Positions 1 through 9,498 of a stretch of DNA of 64,000 bases are shown here, one piece after another; the first letter of the stretch is position 1; every line of letters begins with the position of its first letter. Under the pieces are notes generated by a model. It saw only the letters and a program-made list of their open reading frames with translations, did not search any database and was not told the origin of the DNA. This DNA comes from Amycolatopsis sp. 2-15. Lineage in GTDB: Bacteria > Actinomycetota > Actinomycetes > Mycobacteriales > Pseudonocardiaceae. Made by a program: the position numbers and the translations under genes. The stretch is from positions 692,001 through 756,000 of the forward strand of contig NZ_CP127294.1 of assembly GCF_030285625.1 (NCBI RefSeq), written 5' to 3'.

Positions 1-1
1 G

Positions 2-253
2 AACACCTACGACCAGGTGATCGACACGTACAAGACGCCGCTCGTGAACCTGCTCGAGGTCGGTTTGGTCGGCGCGGTCCTCTTCCACGCACTCAACGGC
101 ATCCGAGTCATGCTGGTCGACTTCTGGTCCAAGGGCCCGAAGTTCCAGAAGACGATGCTGTGGGTGATCGGCGTCGTGTGGGTCGTCGTGATGATTCCCG
201 GTGCGTTCTTCATGCTGAAGCGCACGGCCGAGATGCTCTTCGGGGGTAACTGA
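2..253 (+). CDS. sdhC: Succinate dehydrogenase cytochrome b556 subunit, C-terminal part
   Basis: This is the 3' end of the gene; the start lies before the window and 83 residues are visible. SdhC is a membrane anchor of complex II, binding haem b and the quinone together with SdhD. The visible part has two hydrophobic helices, one containing LVGAVLFHALNGIRVM (the His is a likely haem ligand by family comparison) and one containing VIGVVWVVVMIPGAFF. The stop is followed after two bases by sdhD, and sdhA and sdhB follow in the same direction, giving the standard actinobacterial sdhCDAB order. Confidence 0.93.
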   Translation, partial: NTYDQVIDTYKTPLVNLLEVGLVGAVLFHALNGIRVMLVDFWSKGPKFQKTMLWVIGVVWVVVMIPGAFFMLKRTAEMLFGGN

Positions 254-255
254 CC

Positions 256-672
256 ATGGCCGACTCGCTCGTCATCGAATCGCCGCGCACCCCGAAGCGC
301 CCGGCGGCCCGCCGCAGCAACTTCGAGCTCTACAGCTGGCTGTTCATGCGCATCTCGGGCCTCGCGCTGATCATCCTGGTGCTGGGCCACCTGCTGATCA
401 TGAACATCCTCGACGGCGGTGTGCACCGCATCAACTGGGGCTTCGTCGCCGGTCGCTGGGCTTCGCCGTTCTGGCAGTTCTGGGACCTCGCGATGCTGTG
501 GCTCGCCGAGATCCACGGCGGCAACGGCCTGCGCACGATCATCGACGACTACGCCCGCAAGGACTCCACGCGGTTCTGGCTGAAGATCCTGCTGTACGTC
601 TCGATGGTCCTGATCCTGGCCGTCGGCACGCTGGTGATCTTCACGTTCGACCCCGAGATGCCCGCCAGCTAG
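256..672 (+). CDS. sdhD: Succinate dehydrogenase hydrophobic membrane anchor subunit
   Basis: A 138-residue second membrane anchor of complex II. After a basic N-terminus there is a helix with the motif MRISGLALIILVLGHLLIMN (His near residue 44 is a plausible haem ligand), a middle segment with WLAEIHGGNGLR typical of the SdhC/SdhD fold, and a last helix near residues 113-133. It starts two bases after sdhC stops, so the two are translationally coupled. About 50 bases separate it from sdhA. The family assignment rests on both sequence and operon position. Confidence 0.93.
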   Translation: MADSLVIESPRTPKRPAARRSNFELYSWLFMRISGLALIILVLGHLLIMNILDGGVHRINWGFVAGRWASPFWQFWDLAMLWLAEIHGGNGLRTIIDDYARKDSTRFWLKILLYVSMVLILAVGTLVIFTFDPEMPAS

Positions 673-722
673 GCGCACCCACCACACACAGTGCTCGATT
701 CCTGATAAGCGGAGCAATCCCT

Positions 723-2477
723 ATGCAGTTCCACAAGTACGACGTGGTGATCGTCGGCGCCGGTGGCGCCGGCATGCGCGCGGCCATCGAGGCCGGCCAG
801 CGCGCCCGCACCGCGGTCCTCACGAAGCTGTACCCGACGCGGTCCCACACCGGCGCCGCCCAGGGCGGCATGTGCGCCGCGCTGGCGAACGTCGAAGAGG
901 ACAACTGGGAGTGGCACACCTTCGACACCGTCAAGGGCGGTGACTACCTCGTCGACCAGGACGCCGCGGAGATCATGGCCAAGGAGGCCATTGACGCGGT
1001 CCTCGACCTCGAGAAGATGGGCCTGCCGTTCAACCGCACGCCCGAGGGCAAGATCGACCAGCGCCGTTTCGGCGGCCACACCCGTGACCACGGCAAGGCG
1101 GCCGTGCGCCGCGCCTGCTACGCCGCGGACCGCACCGGCCACATGATCCTGCAGACGCTGTACCAAAACTGCGTCAAGTACGGCACGGAGTTCTTCAACG
1201 AGTTCTACGTGCTCGACCTGGTGACCAGCGAGGACGAGAACGGCAACCCGATCGCGTCGGGCGTCGTGGCCTACGAGCTGGCCACCGGCGAGCTGCACGT
1301 GTTCCAGGCCAAGTCCATCGTGTTCGCCACCGGCGGCGCGGGCAAGATCTTCAAGACGACGTCGAACGCGCACACCCTCACCGGTGACGGCCTCGGCATC
1401 ATCTTCCGCAAGGGCCTGCCGCTGGAGGACATGGAGTTCTTCCAGTTCCACCCGACCGGCCTCGCGGGCCTGGGCATCCTGATCTCCGAAGCCGTCCGCG
1501 GCGAGGGTGGGATCCTGCGCAACTCCGAGGGCGAGCGATTCATGGAGCGCTACGCCCCCACCATCAAGGACCTCGCGCCGCGTGACATCGTCGCCCGCTC
1601 GATGGTCCAGGAGGTGCTGCAGGGCCGCGGCATGGGCCCGAACAAGGACTACGTCGTCCTCGACGTGACGCACCTGCCGGTGGAGGTCCTCGAGACCAAG
1701 CTGCCGGACATCACCGAGTTCTCGCGCACCTACCTCGGTGTCGACCCGGTGAAGGAACCGGTGCCGGTGTTCCCGACCTGCCACTACGTGATGGGCGGCA
1801 TCCCGACCAACATCCACGGCGAAGCGCTGCGCGACAACGAGAACGTGATCCCGGGCCTGTACGCGGCCGGCGAGGTCGCATGCGTCTCGGTGCACGGCTC
1901 GAACCGCCTGGGCACCAACTCGCTGCTGGACATCAACGTGTTCGGCCGCCGCGCCGGCATCGCGGCCGCGGAGTACGCGCTGGCGCACGAGCACGTCGAG
2001 CTGCCGGAGCTGCCGACCAAGCTGGTCGAGGAGCAGCTGTCGGGCCTGCTGTCGGAGCACGGTGACGAGCGCGTCGCCGACATCCGCAAGGAAATGCAGC
2101 AGACGATGGACTCGCACGCCTCGGTGTACCGCACCGAGGACACGCTCAAGCAGGCGCTGACCGACATCCAGGCGCTGAAGGAGCGGTACACGCGGATCAC
2201 CGTGTCGGACAAGGGCAAGCGGTACAACACCGACCTGCTCGAGGCCGTCGAGCTGGGCTTCCTGCTCGAGCTGGCCGAGGTCCTGATCGTGGGCGCCCTG
2301 GCGCGCAAGGAGTCGCGCGGCGGCCACGCCCGCGAGGACTACCCGAACCGCGACGACACGAACTTCATGCGGCACACCATGGCCTACAAGCAGGGCGAGG
2401 GGCTGTCCGCCGACATCCGGCTCGACTACAAGCCGGTGACCTTCACGCGCTACGAACCGATGGAGCGGAAGTACTGA
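723..2477 (+). CDS. sdhA: Succinate dehydrogenase flavoprotein subunit
   Basis: A 584-residue flavoprotein that oxidises succinate to fumarate in complex II at the inner face of the membrane. Visible motifs are the N-terminal dinucleotide fold GAGGAGMRAA, the SHTGAAQGG segment whose His normally carries covalent FAD, the substrate/active-site stretches HTRDHGKAAVRRA and FHPTGL, and the C-terminal HGSNRLGTNSLLD. The reading frame is open further upstream, but ATG 723 gives the normal family N-terminus (MQFHKYDVVIVGAGGAG). Its TGA shares one base with the sdhB ATG. Confidence 0.97.
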   Translation: MQFHKYDVVIVGAGGAGMRAAIEAGQRARTAVLTKLYPTRSHTGAAQGGMCAALANVEEDNWEWHTFDTVKGGDYLVDQDAAEIMAKEAIDAVLDLEKMGLPFNRTPEGKIDQRRFGGHTRDHGKAAVRRACYAADRTGHMILQTLYQNCVKYGTEFFNEFYVLDLVTSEDENGNPIASGVVAYELATGELHVFQAKSIVFATGGAGKIFKTTSNAHTLTGDGLGIIFRKGLPLEDMEFFQFHPTGLAGLGILISEAVRGEGGILRNSEGERFMERYAPTIKDLAPRDIVARSMVQEVLQGRGMGPNKDYVVLDVTHLPVEVLETKLPDITEFSRTYLGVDPVKEPVPVFPTCHYVMGGIPTNIHGEALRDNENVIPGLYAAGEVACVSVHGSNRLGTNSLLDINVFGRRAGIAAAEYALAHEHVELPELPTKLVEEQLSGLLSEHGDERVADIRKEMQQTMDSHASVYRTEDTLKQALTDIQALKERYTRITVSDKGKRYNTDLLEAVELGFLLELAEVLIVGALARKESRGGHAREDYPNRDDTNFMRHTMAYKQGEGLSADIRLDYKPVTFTRYEPMERKY

Positions 2478-3247
2478 TGACTGCGGCAACCACCGAAGAC
2501 GCACCCGCGGCCTCGCAGGACCACACGCCGATCACGGTCACGCTGAAGATCCTGCGCTTCAACCCCGAGGTCGACACCGAGCCGCACTGGGAGTCCTACG
2601 ACGTCCCGGCGCAGCGCACCGACCGGCTGCTCAACCTGCTGTTCTACGTCAAGGACTACGTCGACGGCACGTTCTCGTTCCGCCGCTCGTGCGCCCACGG
2701 CGTGTGCGGTTCGGACGCCATGCAGATCAACGGCATCAACCGCCTGGCCTGCAAGGTGCTCATGAAGGACCTGCTCGAGAAGGACGGCAAGAAGACCGTC
2801 ATCACCATCGCCCCGATCAAGGGCCTGACGACGTTGAAGGACCTCTACGTCGACATGGACCCGTTCTTCGAGGCCTACCGGTCGGTCAAGCCGTACCTCA
2901 TCAACTACGGCCACGAGCCCTCCCGCGAGCGCATCCAGTCCCAGGCCGACCGCGACCGCTTCGACGACACCACCAAGTGCATCCTCTGCGCCTGCTGCAC
3001 GTCGTCCTGCCCGGTCTACTGGAACGACGGTTCGTACTTCGGCCCCGCCGCCATCGTCAACGCGCACCGCTTCATCTTCGACTCCCGCGACGACGCGGCC
3101 GAGGAGCGCCTGGACATCCTCAACGACTCCGAGGGCGTCTGGCGCTGCCGCACGACGTTCAACTGCACGGACGCGTGCCCGCGTGGGATCCAGGTGACGA
3201 AGGCGATTCAGGAAGTGAAGCGCGCACTTTTGTTCAAGCGCGTCTGA
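2477..3247 (+). CDS. sdhB: Succinate dehydrogenase iron-sulfur subunit
   Basis: A 256-residue electron-transfer subunit of complex II. The N-terminal ferredoxin domain has SCAHGVCGSD plus a later Cys for the [2Fe-2S] cluster (from about residue 72). The C-terminal domain has CILCACCTSSCP (about 168-179) and CRTTFNCTDACP (about 223-234) for the [4Fe-4S] and [3Fe-4S] clusters. The ATG overlaps the sdhA stop by one base, so stoichiometric coupled translation is likely. It is the last gene of the operon and is followed by a strong hairpin. Confidence 0.97.
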   Translation: MTAATTEDAPAASQDHTPITVTLKILRFNPEVDTEPHWESYDVPAQRTDRLLNLLFYVKDYVDGTFSFRRSCAHGVCGSDAMQINGINRLACKVLMKDLLEKDGKKTVITIAPIKGLTTLKDLYVDMDPFFEAYRSVKPYLINYGHEPSRERIQSQADRDRFDDTTKCILCACCTSSCPVYWNDGSYFGPAAIVNAHRFIFDSRDDAAEERLDILNDSEGVWRCRTTFNCTDACPRGIQVTKAIQEVKRALLFKRV

Positions 3248-3258
3248 GATTTTCGTTG

Positions 3259-3300
3259 CGGAGAGGCCCCCATCCTGTACGCCGGGTGGGGGCCTCTCCG
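3259..3300 (+). terminator. Terminator hairpin of the sdh operon
   Basis: A perfect 14-bp stem (3259-3272 pairing with 3287-3300, arm CGGAGAGGCCCCCA) with a 14-base loop begins 12 bases after the sdhB stop. There is no U-tract, which is common for actinobacterial terminators. Confidence 0.8.
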
Positions 3301-3422
3301 CGTACCGGGCCTCGCAAAAGCCGACATAACTCCCCTGTTCGGCGCTAACGCGACCCTGCGTGACTGGGCTATTCTTACCCGTTACCGATGACTCGGACGG
3401 TCGTGCGACGGGGAACGAACAG

Positions 3423-4346
3423 ATGAGTGCTGGTACGGAACTGCGGAAGGTGCTTTCCCAACACTTGACACCGTTCATCGCAGATCTCGAAGAACTGGTG
3501 TTCCGACATGGCTACTTGCGGGTGTTCGCGGCGACGGTCGCCACGCTCGGCAGCGTGGGCCTGCTCGGCGAGGTGCTCGGCATGGAGTGGTTGCGCACGA
3601 CGTTCGCCAGCATCGCGGGCGGGTTGTTCGTGATCGCGAGCGCGATCTCCTTCGCCGGCACCCACAAACTCCGCACCCAGGCGCAGCACAGCGAGGAGCT
3701 GCTGCACCGGTACGCCGACGCGCTCGCCTCGCGCACGCGCAAGCCCATCGCCGTGCAGGAGTGGATGCAGGAAGTGACCATTGAGGACAATGGCGACGCG
3801 TTCTGCCGCCGCGTGCTCGTGCTCCACGAGGCGAACGACAACATCCCGCGTTATCTGTCCGTTAACCTCGTCTACTACGGCACCACGCCAATGACCGAGC
3901 GGGCCCGCCGATTGGTACAGTGCAAGGCTTTCCACGCCGGAATCGAAGACATCGACCAGAAGACCCGCGCCAACGCGACTTCGATCTGGTCCACGTCCGC
4001 GAACGGGAAACCGAAACTGGACATCTACATCCACCTCGGCACCATCGTTCAGGAAGGCGACGTGGTCACCGTGGAATGGACGTGGCCGAAATACTCGGTG
4101 GACCTGATGTCGGGCACCGAGCCGGAATCGTTCGACGTGATGTTCCGCAAGGAAATCAGCAAGTTCGAGCACCGGGTGATCTTCCGCAACGTCAAACGCG
4201 ACTCGGCCTTCGTCGTGCGAAACCAGGGCGCACAAGGACTGCGGCGGCTCCGCCAGGGCAAGGACGTGATCGTGGAGTTCTCCGCGGCGAACCCGAAAAT
4301 GTCTCAGTACATGGGGTTCATCGCCGACTATTCACCGGATTCGTGA
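3423..4346 (+). CDS. Uncharacterised protein with two TM helices and a soluble C-terminal domain
   Basis: I do not recognise a named family. The 307-residue product has two adjacent predicted TM helices near residues 32-55 and 60-80 (containing LRVFAATVATLGSVGLLGEVL and FASIAGGLFVIASAISFAG). These are followed by a charged helical linker with HKLRTQAQHSEELLHRYADAL and about 200 residues that look beta-rich with many aromatics (DIYIHLGTIVQEGDVVTVEWTW). ATG 3423 is preferred over the in-frame start at 3360 because GGGGAA lies about 10 bases upstream. It is monocistronic, between the sdh terminator and a strong terminator. The 2TM-plus-beta layout resembles S-2TMbeta/Cap15-type effectors, but no cyclase gene is nearby. 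Confidence 0.75.
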   Translation: MSAGTELRKVLSQHLTPFIADLEELVFRHGYLRVFAATVATLGSVGLLGEVLGMEWLRTTFASIAGGLFVIASAISFAGTHKLRTQAQHSEELLHRYADALASRTRKPIAVQEWMQEVTIEDNGDAFCRRVLVLHEANDNIPRYLSVNLVYYGTTPMTERARRLVQCKAFHAGIEDIDQKTRANATSIWSTSANGKPKLDIYIHLGTIVQEGDVVTVEWTWPKYSVDLMSGTEPESFDVMFRKEISKFEHRVIFRNVKRDSAFVVRNQGAQGLRRLRQGKDVIVEFSAANPKMSQYMGFIADYSPDS

Positions 4347-4354
4347 CGGTCATA

Positions 4355-4386
4355 AAAAAACCCGGAGTGCGGACTCCGGGTTTTTT
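4355..4386. terminator. Bidirectional intrinsic terminator
   Basis: The stem CCCGGAGT/ACTCCGGG (4361-4368 with 4373-4380, loop GCGG) is flanked by an A-run at 4354-4360 and a T-run at 4381-4386. It can therefore terminate transcription from either strand. It ends the 3423-4346 gene and could end a minus-strand transcript arriving from about 4520. Confidence 0.9.
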
Positions 4387-4575
4387 GGGTGTGCAATCGG
4401 AACAACCGATCAGTTGCCACCCGTTTCGGAACCGCCGGACATACGAATTCCATTCGGGTAATGCGAGCCAGCGCTGGAGAGGCTCGCGAGAGCGCTGACC
4501 CTACTCCATTCGCGCTCGGCTGTCATACCGGCGGACGGCCGTATCCGGCGAACGCCGAACCACCCTGCCCGTGGA

Positions 4576-4830
4576 TCAGGAATCGTCCGAAGATCGTTCC
4601 TTCGATCGGGTGGAGCGCAGGGCGCGCCAGCCCAGGATGCCGATGATCGTCCCCAGCACGAAGGACACCACCGTGAGCACCGCGTGCACGATGAAGTACG
4701 CCGTGGGGGAACCGTCGACTGACCAGGACTGATCGCTCGCCCAGAGGTTCTTGGCGAAGGTGATCCAGATGATCCAGGACCACACGCCGAACAAGAGCAG
4801 GAAGACCGCAGTACCTCGCGAAATGCGCAT
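4576..4830 (-). CDS. SCO4848-type small membrane protein
   Basis: An 84-residue protein with two TM segments, near residues 8-26 (VFLLLFGVWSWIIWITFAK) and 43-68 (TAYFIVHAVLTVVSFVLGTIIGILGW), and a charged tail rich in Ser and Asp. It matches my knowledge of the actinobacterial SCO4848 family, whose gene sits next to the D-Ala-D-Ala carboxypeptidase and near the sdh operon in Streptomyces, exactly as here. It is divergent from the carboxypeptidase gene with a 43-base gap. Function is unknown. Confidence 0.85.
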   Translation of the reverse strand: MRISRGTAVFLLLFGVWSWIIWITFAKNLWASDQSWSVDGSPTAYFIVHAVLTVVSFVLGTIIGILGWRALRSTRSKERSSDDS

Positions 4831-4861
4831 GCCCCTGAGTATGCAACCGGGCTCTCGACGC

Positions 4862-4873
4862 TAGATTGCGTGG
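4862..4873 (+). promoter_or_regulatory. Candidate -10 element for a leaderless carboxypeptidase transcript
   Basis: TAGATT at 4862-4867 ends seven bases before the GTG at 4874, the distance expected if transcription starts on the start codon. No Shine-Dalgarno sequence precedes the GTG. No convincing -35 was found. Confidence 0.45.
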
Positions 4874-6097
4874 GTGCACAGCGTTTTCTCCCGGTCGCTC
4901 CCGGTCCTCGTCGCGGTGGTGGCCTTCGGGCTGTTCGGCGCTGGAAGTCCCACGGCAGCCGTCGCCCAGGCTCAGCCCTGTCAGGACCAGGCCGCGCCGC
5001 CGGCACCGGTGGACACGTCCGAAAAGCCGGCGCCTGGGCAGCCGGCTCCGCCGCCGTTGCCGGTACCCGTGGAGCCCGTCGGCGGGCTGCGCATGGGCGG
5101 CTGCGGGATGATCCTGCCCGACGGCGCGCTCAACCCGCCGGACGGCAACACCGCCGCGTCGTGGGTGGTGCAGGACCTCGACACCGGTGACGTCATCGCG
5201 GCCAAGAACCCGCACGCGCGGGAGCGGCCGGCGTCGCTGATCAAGACGTTGCTCGCGCTGGTCGTCACCAGCGAGATGAAGCCCGACCAGATCGTGGTGC
5301 CGACCAAGGAGGACGCCGAGCAGGAGTGCACCTGCGTCGGCATCGTCGCCGGCGCGTCCTACACGGTCGATCAGCTGCTGCACGGGCTGCTGATGCACTC
5401 TGGCAATGACGTCGCCCACGCGTTCGCCACGGCGCTCGGCGGGGTCGACATCGCGACCACGAAGATGAACCTGCTGGCCAACCGCATCGGCGCCACGGAC
5501 ACGCGCGCGGCGACGCCGTCGGGGCTCGACGGGCCGGGGATGTCCACCTCGGCCTACGACCTGAGCCTGATCTTCCACTACGCGATGAAGCAGCAGGAGA
5601 TCGCGCAGGCCGTGGCCACGAAGTCGTACACGATTCCGGCAGCGGGCGGCAAACCCGCCATTCCGGTCTACAACGACAACAAGCTCCTCGGCGCCTACCC
5701 CGGCTTCCTCGGCGGCAAAACGGGCTTCACCGACGACGCCCGCCACACCTACGTCGGCGCCGCGGAGAAGGACGGCCGCCGCCTCGCCGTAGTGATGATG
5801 CGCGCCGAGCAACGGCCCACGAAGGTCGTCGACCAGGCGGGCAAGCTGCTCGACTACGGCTTCGCCCTCGAAGCCGACCACGCCGAGCCCGTCGGGCGCA
5901 TCGCGTACGAGGCCCTCGTCGCCACGGCCCCGCCCGCTCCCCCGGCGAACGTCGCGGCCGGCGCCGCTTCGTCGGCCGCCCTTGCGAAGGAAGACCCGTT
6001 CGGCACCACGGGCTGGATCCTCACGCTGGTGGTCGCCCTGATCATCATCGGCGGGTTCGTGATCGGCCACCAGCGCAAGAAGCAGGCCCAGCAGTAG
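4874..6097 (+). CDS. D-alanyl-D-alanine carboxypeptidase (peptidase S11, PBP5/DacB type)
   Basis: A 407-residue penicillin-binding enzyme that trims the terminal D-Ala of peptidoglycan stem peptides outside the membrane. A signal peptide (about 1-35, ending TAAVAQAQ) precedes a Pro-rich linker. Catalytic motifs are SLIK (Ser121, Lys124), SGN (176-178) and KTG (282-284). A C-terminal TM helix near 380-400, followed by HQRKKQ, anchors it. The GTG start appears leaderless. It is followed eight bases later by the convergent YihY gene. The gene order matches SCO4847-4849 and the dacB1 neighbourhood of mycobacteria. Confidence 0.95.
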   Translation: MHSVFSRSLPVLVAVVAFGLFGAGSPTAAVAQAQPCQDQAAPPAPVDTSEKPAPGQPAPPPLPVPVEPVGGLRMGGCGMILPDGALNPPDGNTAASWVVQDLDTGDVIAAKNPHARERPASLIKTLLALVVTSEMKPDQIVVPTKEDAEQECTCVGIVAGASYTVDQLLHGLLMHSGNDVAHAFATALGGVDIATTKMNLLANRIGATDTRAATPSGLDGPGMSTSAYDLSLIFHYAMKQQEIAQAVATKSYTIPAAGGKPAIPVYNDNKLLGAYPGFLGGKTGFTDDARHTYVGAAEKDGRRLAVVMMRAEQRPTKVVDQAGKLLDYGFALEADHAEPVGRIAYEALVATAPPAPPANVAAGAASSAALAKEDPFGTTGWILTLVVALIIIGGFVIGHQRKKQAQQ

Positions 6098-6104
6098 ATC
6101 AAGC

Positions 6105-7118
6105 CTAGTCGCGCCGTCGCCCCATCCAGCCGAGCAGCGCGCCCACACTGAACACACCCGCGGCCGCGCCCAGGCCGAATCCGTGCTGGACGGTCACGCG
6201 CGGCTCCAGCAGCACGGGCGCCGGGGGCCGCACGACCTTGCGCTGGTTCTCCTTCGCGGTCGCCGTCCACGCGGTGACCATGAGGAGGAAGCGCGACACG
6301 AGGTTCGCGAACACCATCAGACCGATGATCGGCCCGAAGATCGCCGCCGCCGGGGATTTCGTCACGCTCGCCAGGTAGATCGATGCCACCTGCTGCAGGA
6401 TGACGAACCCGATCGCGGCGACGATCGCGCCCTTCACCGCGCTGCGCATGGCCACGTGCTCACGCGGCAGGCGCGCGATGACCCAGATGAACACGAGTGT
6501 GTTGGCCGCCAGGCTGAGGATGATCGTGGCCACCCGCAGTGCCCACACCGCCCAGGTCTGGTGCTCCAGGCCGACGAGCTCGAGCAGGTACTGCCCCACC
6601 CCGCCGCCCGCGGCGGTCACCGCGAACGACACGATCAGCGCCACACCGAGCCCGACGAGCGACAGCAGGTCCTTGATGGTCGTCGACACGATCGGCTGCT
6701 GTTTCTTCTCCTGCCCCCACTGCGCCGTGAGCGCGTCGCGCAGGTTCGACATCCAGCCGATGCCGGAATAGAGCGCCAGGAGCAGACCAAAGATTCCGAT
6801 GCCACTGCCGGACTTGATCGCCGCGTCCACGATCGTGTTCACGAGGTCCTGCAGCGCCGGGGGCACGGAGTTCTTGATGCCGTTGGTGATCTGGTCGATC
6901 ACCGCCTGGTCGCCGCCGACGACGATGCCCACGATCGCGAACGCGACCATGAAGATCGGGAACACCGCCAGCACGCTGAAATACGTGATCGCGGCGGCGT
7001 AATGGTTGCCGTAGTGCTCGCCGAAGGATTCGTTGGCTCGGATCAGGTGATCCAGCCACGGGTACTTCCGCCGCAGCCGAGGCAGCAGCTTTTCCTGGTC
7101 ACCAGTCTTGTTCGCCAC
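6105..7118 (-). CDS. YihY/BrkB (YhjD-like) inner membrane protein
   Basis: A 337-residue integral membrane protein of the YihY/virulence factor BrkB family. It has the family N-terminus NESFGEHYGNHYAAAITYFSVLAVFPIFM, about six TM helices spaced along residues 45-275, the internal PREHVAMRSAVKGA loop and a C-terminal hydrophobic stretch ending WMGRRRD. No enzymatic function is established; a transport role has been proposed. It starts with GTG 7118. Neighbours (dac, trpS) match the conserved actinobacterial order. Confidence 0.92.
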   Translation of the reverse strand: MANKTGDQEKLLPRLRRKYPWLDHLIRANESFGEHYGNHYAAAITYFSVLAVFPIFMVAFAIVGIVVGGDQAVIDQITNGIKNSVPPALQDLVNTIVDAAIKSGSGIGIFGLLLALYSGIGWMSNLRDALTAQWGQEKKQQPIVSTTIKDLLSLVGLGVALIVSFAVTAAGGGVGQYLLELVGLEHQTWAVWALRVATIILSLAANTLVFIWVIARLPREHVAMRSAVKGAIVAAIGFVILQQVASIYLASVTKSPAAAIFGPIIGLMVFANLVSRFLLMVTAWTATAKENQRKVVRPPAPVLLEPRVTVQHGFGLGAAAGVFSVGALLGWMGRRRD

Positions 7119-7173
7119 CGTAAAACGCTAACCACGGTCGGTGAGAGCCGCAACGCGAGCGGGTACCCGAGGG

Positions 7174-7686
7174 TCAGTCCAGAGCGGCGAGCACCGCTCG
7201 GTAGGCGCCGTCGAGCCGACCGGCCGACGTCGTGATGACCCGCGCCCGCGGCCGGTCGGCGAGGAGGAATTCAAGGCGGTCGTGGAACGCGGCGACCTCG
7301 GCCGCGGTGGTGTCGTGGTGGTGCGGCCCGGGCGTGCGAGAGGCGAAGCGGGTCAGGACGCTTTCGCGGGTGTCCATGAGCATCAGCTCGTGAAAGGAAG
7401 CGCCGACGTCGTCAGCCAGTTCTTCCAGCCGCACAAGGAAATCCGGGCGCCCGAGCAGCTGCGGAACGACCACGTCGTGGCCCGCCGCGAGGTGCGCGCG
7501 GGCGGCCGCGAGGGCCAACTCGCGCGCCGCCAAGCCGGACTCGCTCGGCTGCGCGCGCCAGCCGCCGACGAGCGAACGCACGCGGTCGACGTCGAGGTTC
7601 AGCGTCGGCGGGTGGTCCTCCGCGAACCGCTCCGCCAGCGTCGACTTGCCGATGGCGGGCGGTCCGTTGAGGACGATCAGCCGCAC
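7174..7686 (-). CDS. Small P-loop nucleotide kinase-like protein
   Basis: A 170-residue protein with a clear Walker A motif at the N-terminus (GPPAIGKST, residues 8-16), a DVDRVRSL segment where small-molecule kinases bind their acceptor, and an RPDFLVRLEE region. The fold resembles the chloramphenicol phosphotransferase/zeta-toxin/AAA_33 group of kinases, but the substrate cannot be told. The GTG start at 7686 directly abuts the TAG of the decayed lipoprotein gene upstream, so the two were probably co-translated before the upstream gene broke. Confidence 0.8.
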   Translation of the reverse strand: MRLIVLNGPPAIGKSTLAERFAEDHPPTLNLDVDRVRSLVGGWRAQPSESGLAARELALAAARAHLAAGHDVVVPQLLGRPDFLVRLEELADDVGASFHELMLMDTRESVLTRFASRTPGPHHHDTTAAEVAAFHDRLEFLLADRPRARVITTSAGRLDGAYRAVLAALD

Positions 7687-8337
7687 CTACGTCCCCTGAA
7701 AAGCCTGGGCGATCTTCTGCCCGGCCGGCACCAGCAGGCTGTTGGCCTCGGCGAGGGTGCTGCCGTTGGGGTGGCCGTCGTGGTCGGCCAGGTACAGCTC
7801 GAAGGCGAAGCGGCCCTTGCGGAAGATCAGCACGCCCCGGGTCCTCACCGACATCGTGTCGGTGAGGACCCGCGACTCGTCGCCGATCGCGGCCGCTTGA
7901 GATCGAAGTCGAAGCCGGCGATGGTGTCGCCGAGGATCACGGTCGCCTGTCCCGATGCGTCGGCGCCTCGCCGTCGGCCTGCGAGCAGGAGGGGAACGAG
8001 GTCTTGAGCGGACCGTTGCCGTCGCCCACCAGGTAGTCGCGCTTGAAGTTGACCACGTTCGGGTCCGGCCGTGAGCCGACCTTGATGCCGAAGTCCCTCA
8101 GGTCGTTGAGCGACAGCAGGTTGCAGGCCTGGATCACCGGCTTCCCGCCGACCTGCACGGCCTGCGCGTTCGGCTTTTCCTTCAGCGGCGCAGCATCCGG
8201 GTAGTCGGAGCCCTCGTAGCCGGGCCGCTGCGGGTCTGGCCGTCGGCTACGGCCATGGCTTTCTGGCTGTCCGGAGTGGACTCACCGCAACCGGCGAGCG
8301 GCAGGACGGCAGCCATGATGGACAGACGCTTCTTCAC
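7687..8337 (-). pseudogene. Frameshifted DUF3558-like lipoprotein gene
   Basis: Starting at GTG 8337 (GGGGGGC just upstream), the first frame encodes a lipoprotein signal peptide with the lipobox LAGC and then stops. The second frame carries GYEGSDYPDAAPLKEKP and QACNLLSLNDLRDFGIKVG up to FPSC. The third carries ASGQATVILGDTIAGFDFDL. The fourth, which equals the first, carries GRFAFELYLADHDGHP and ends in TAG at 7687. The pattern of an early Cys-Asn/Ser-Leu-Leu motif and a second Cys is that of Pseudonocardiaceae DUF3558 lipoproteins. Frame breaks fall near 8225, 7955 and 7890, and each fits a one-base loss. Confidence 0.75.
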
Positions 8338-8359
8338 TTTGCCCCCCGGCAAGTGATTT

Positions 8360-9415
<1,056 letters not shown>

Positions 9416-9498
9416 TCACAGGGAGGTCTCCCTGAGGCGCTCGGCGGAGGTTCTCGGCCGAGCTGCCGGCGGGGTCACCGGGCGTTTCCGGGGCGCTT

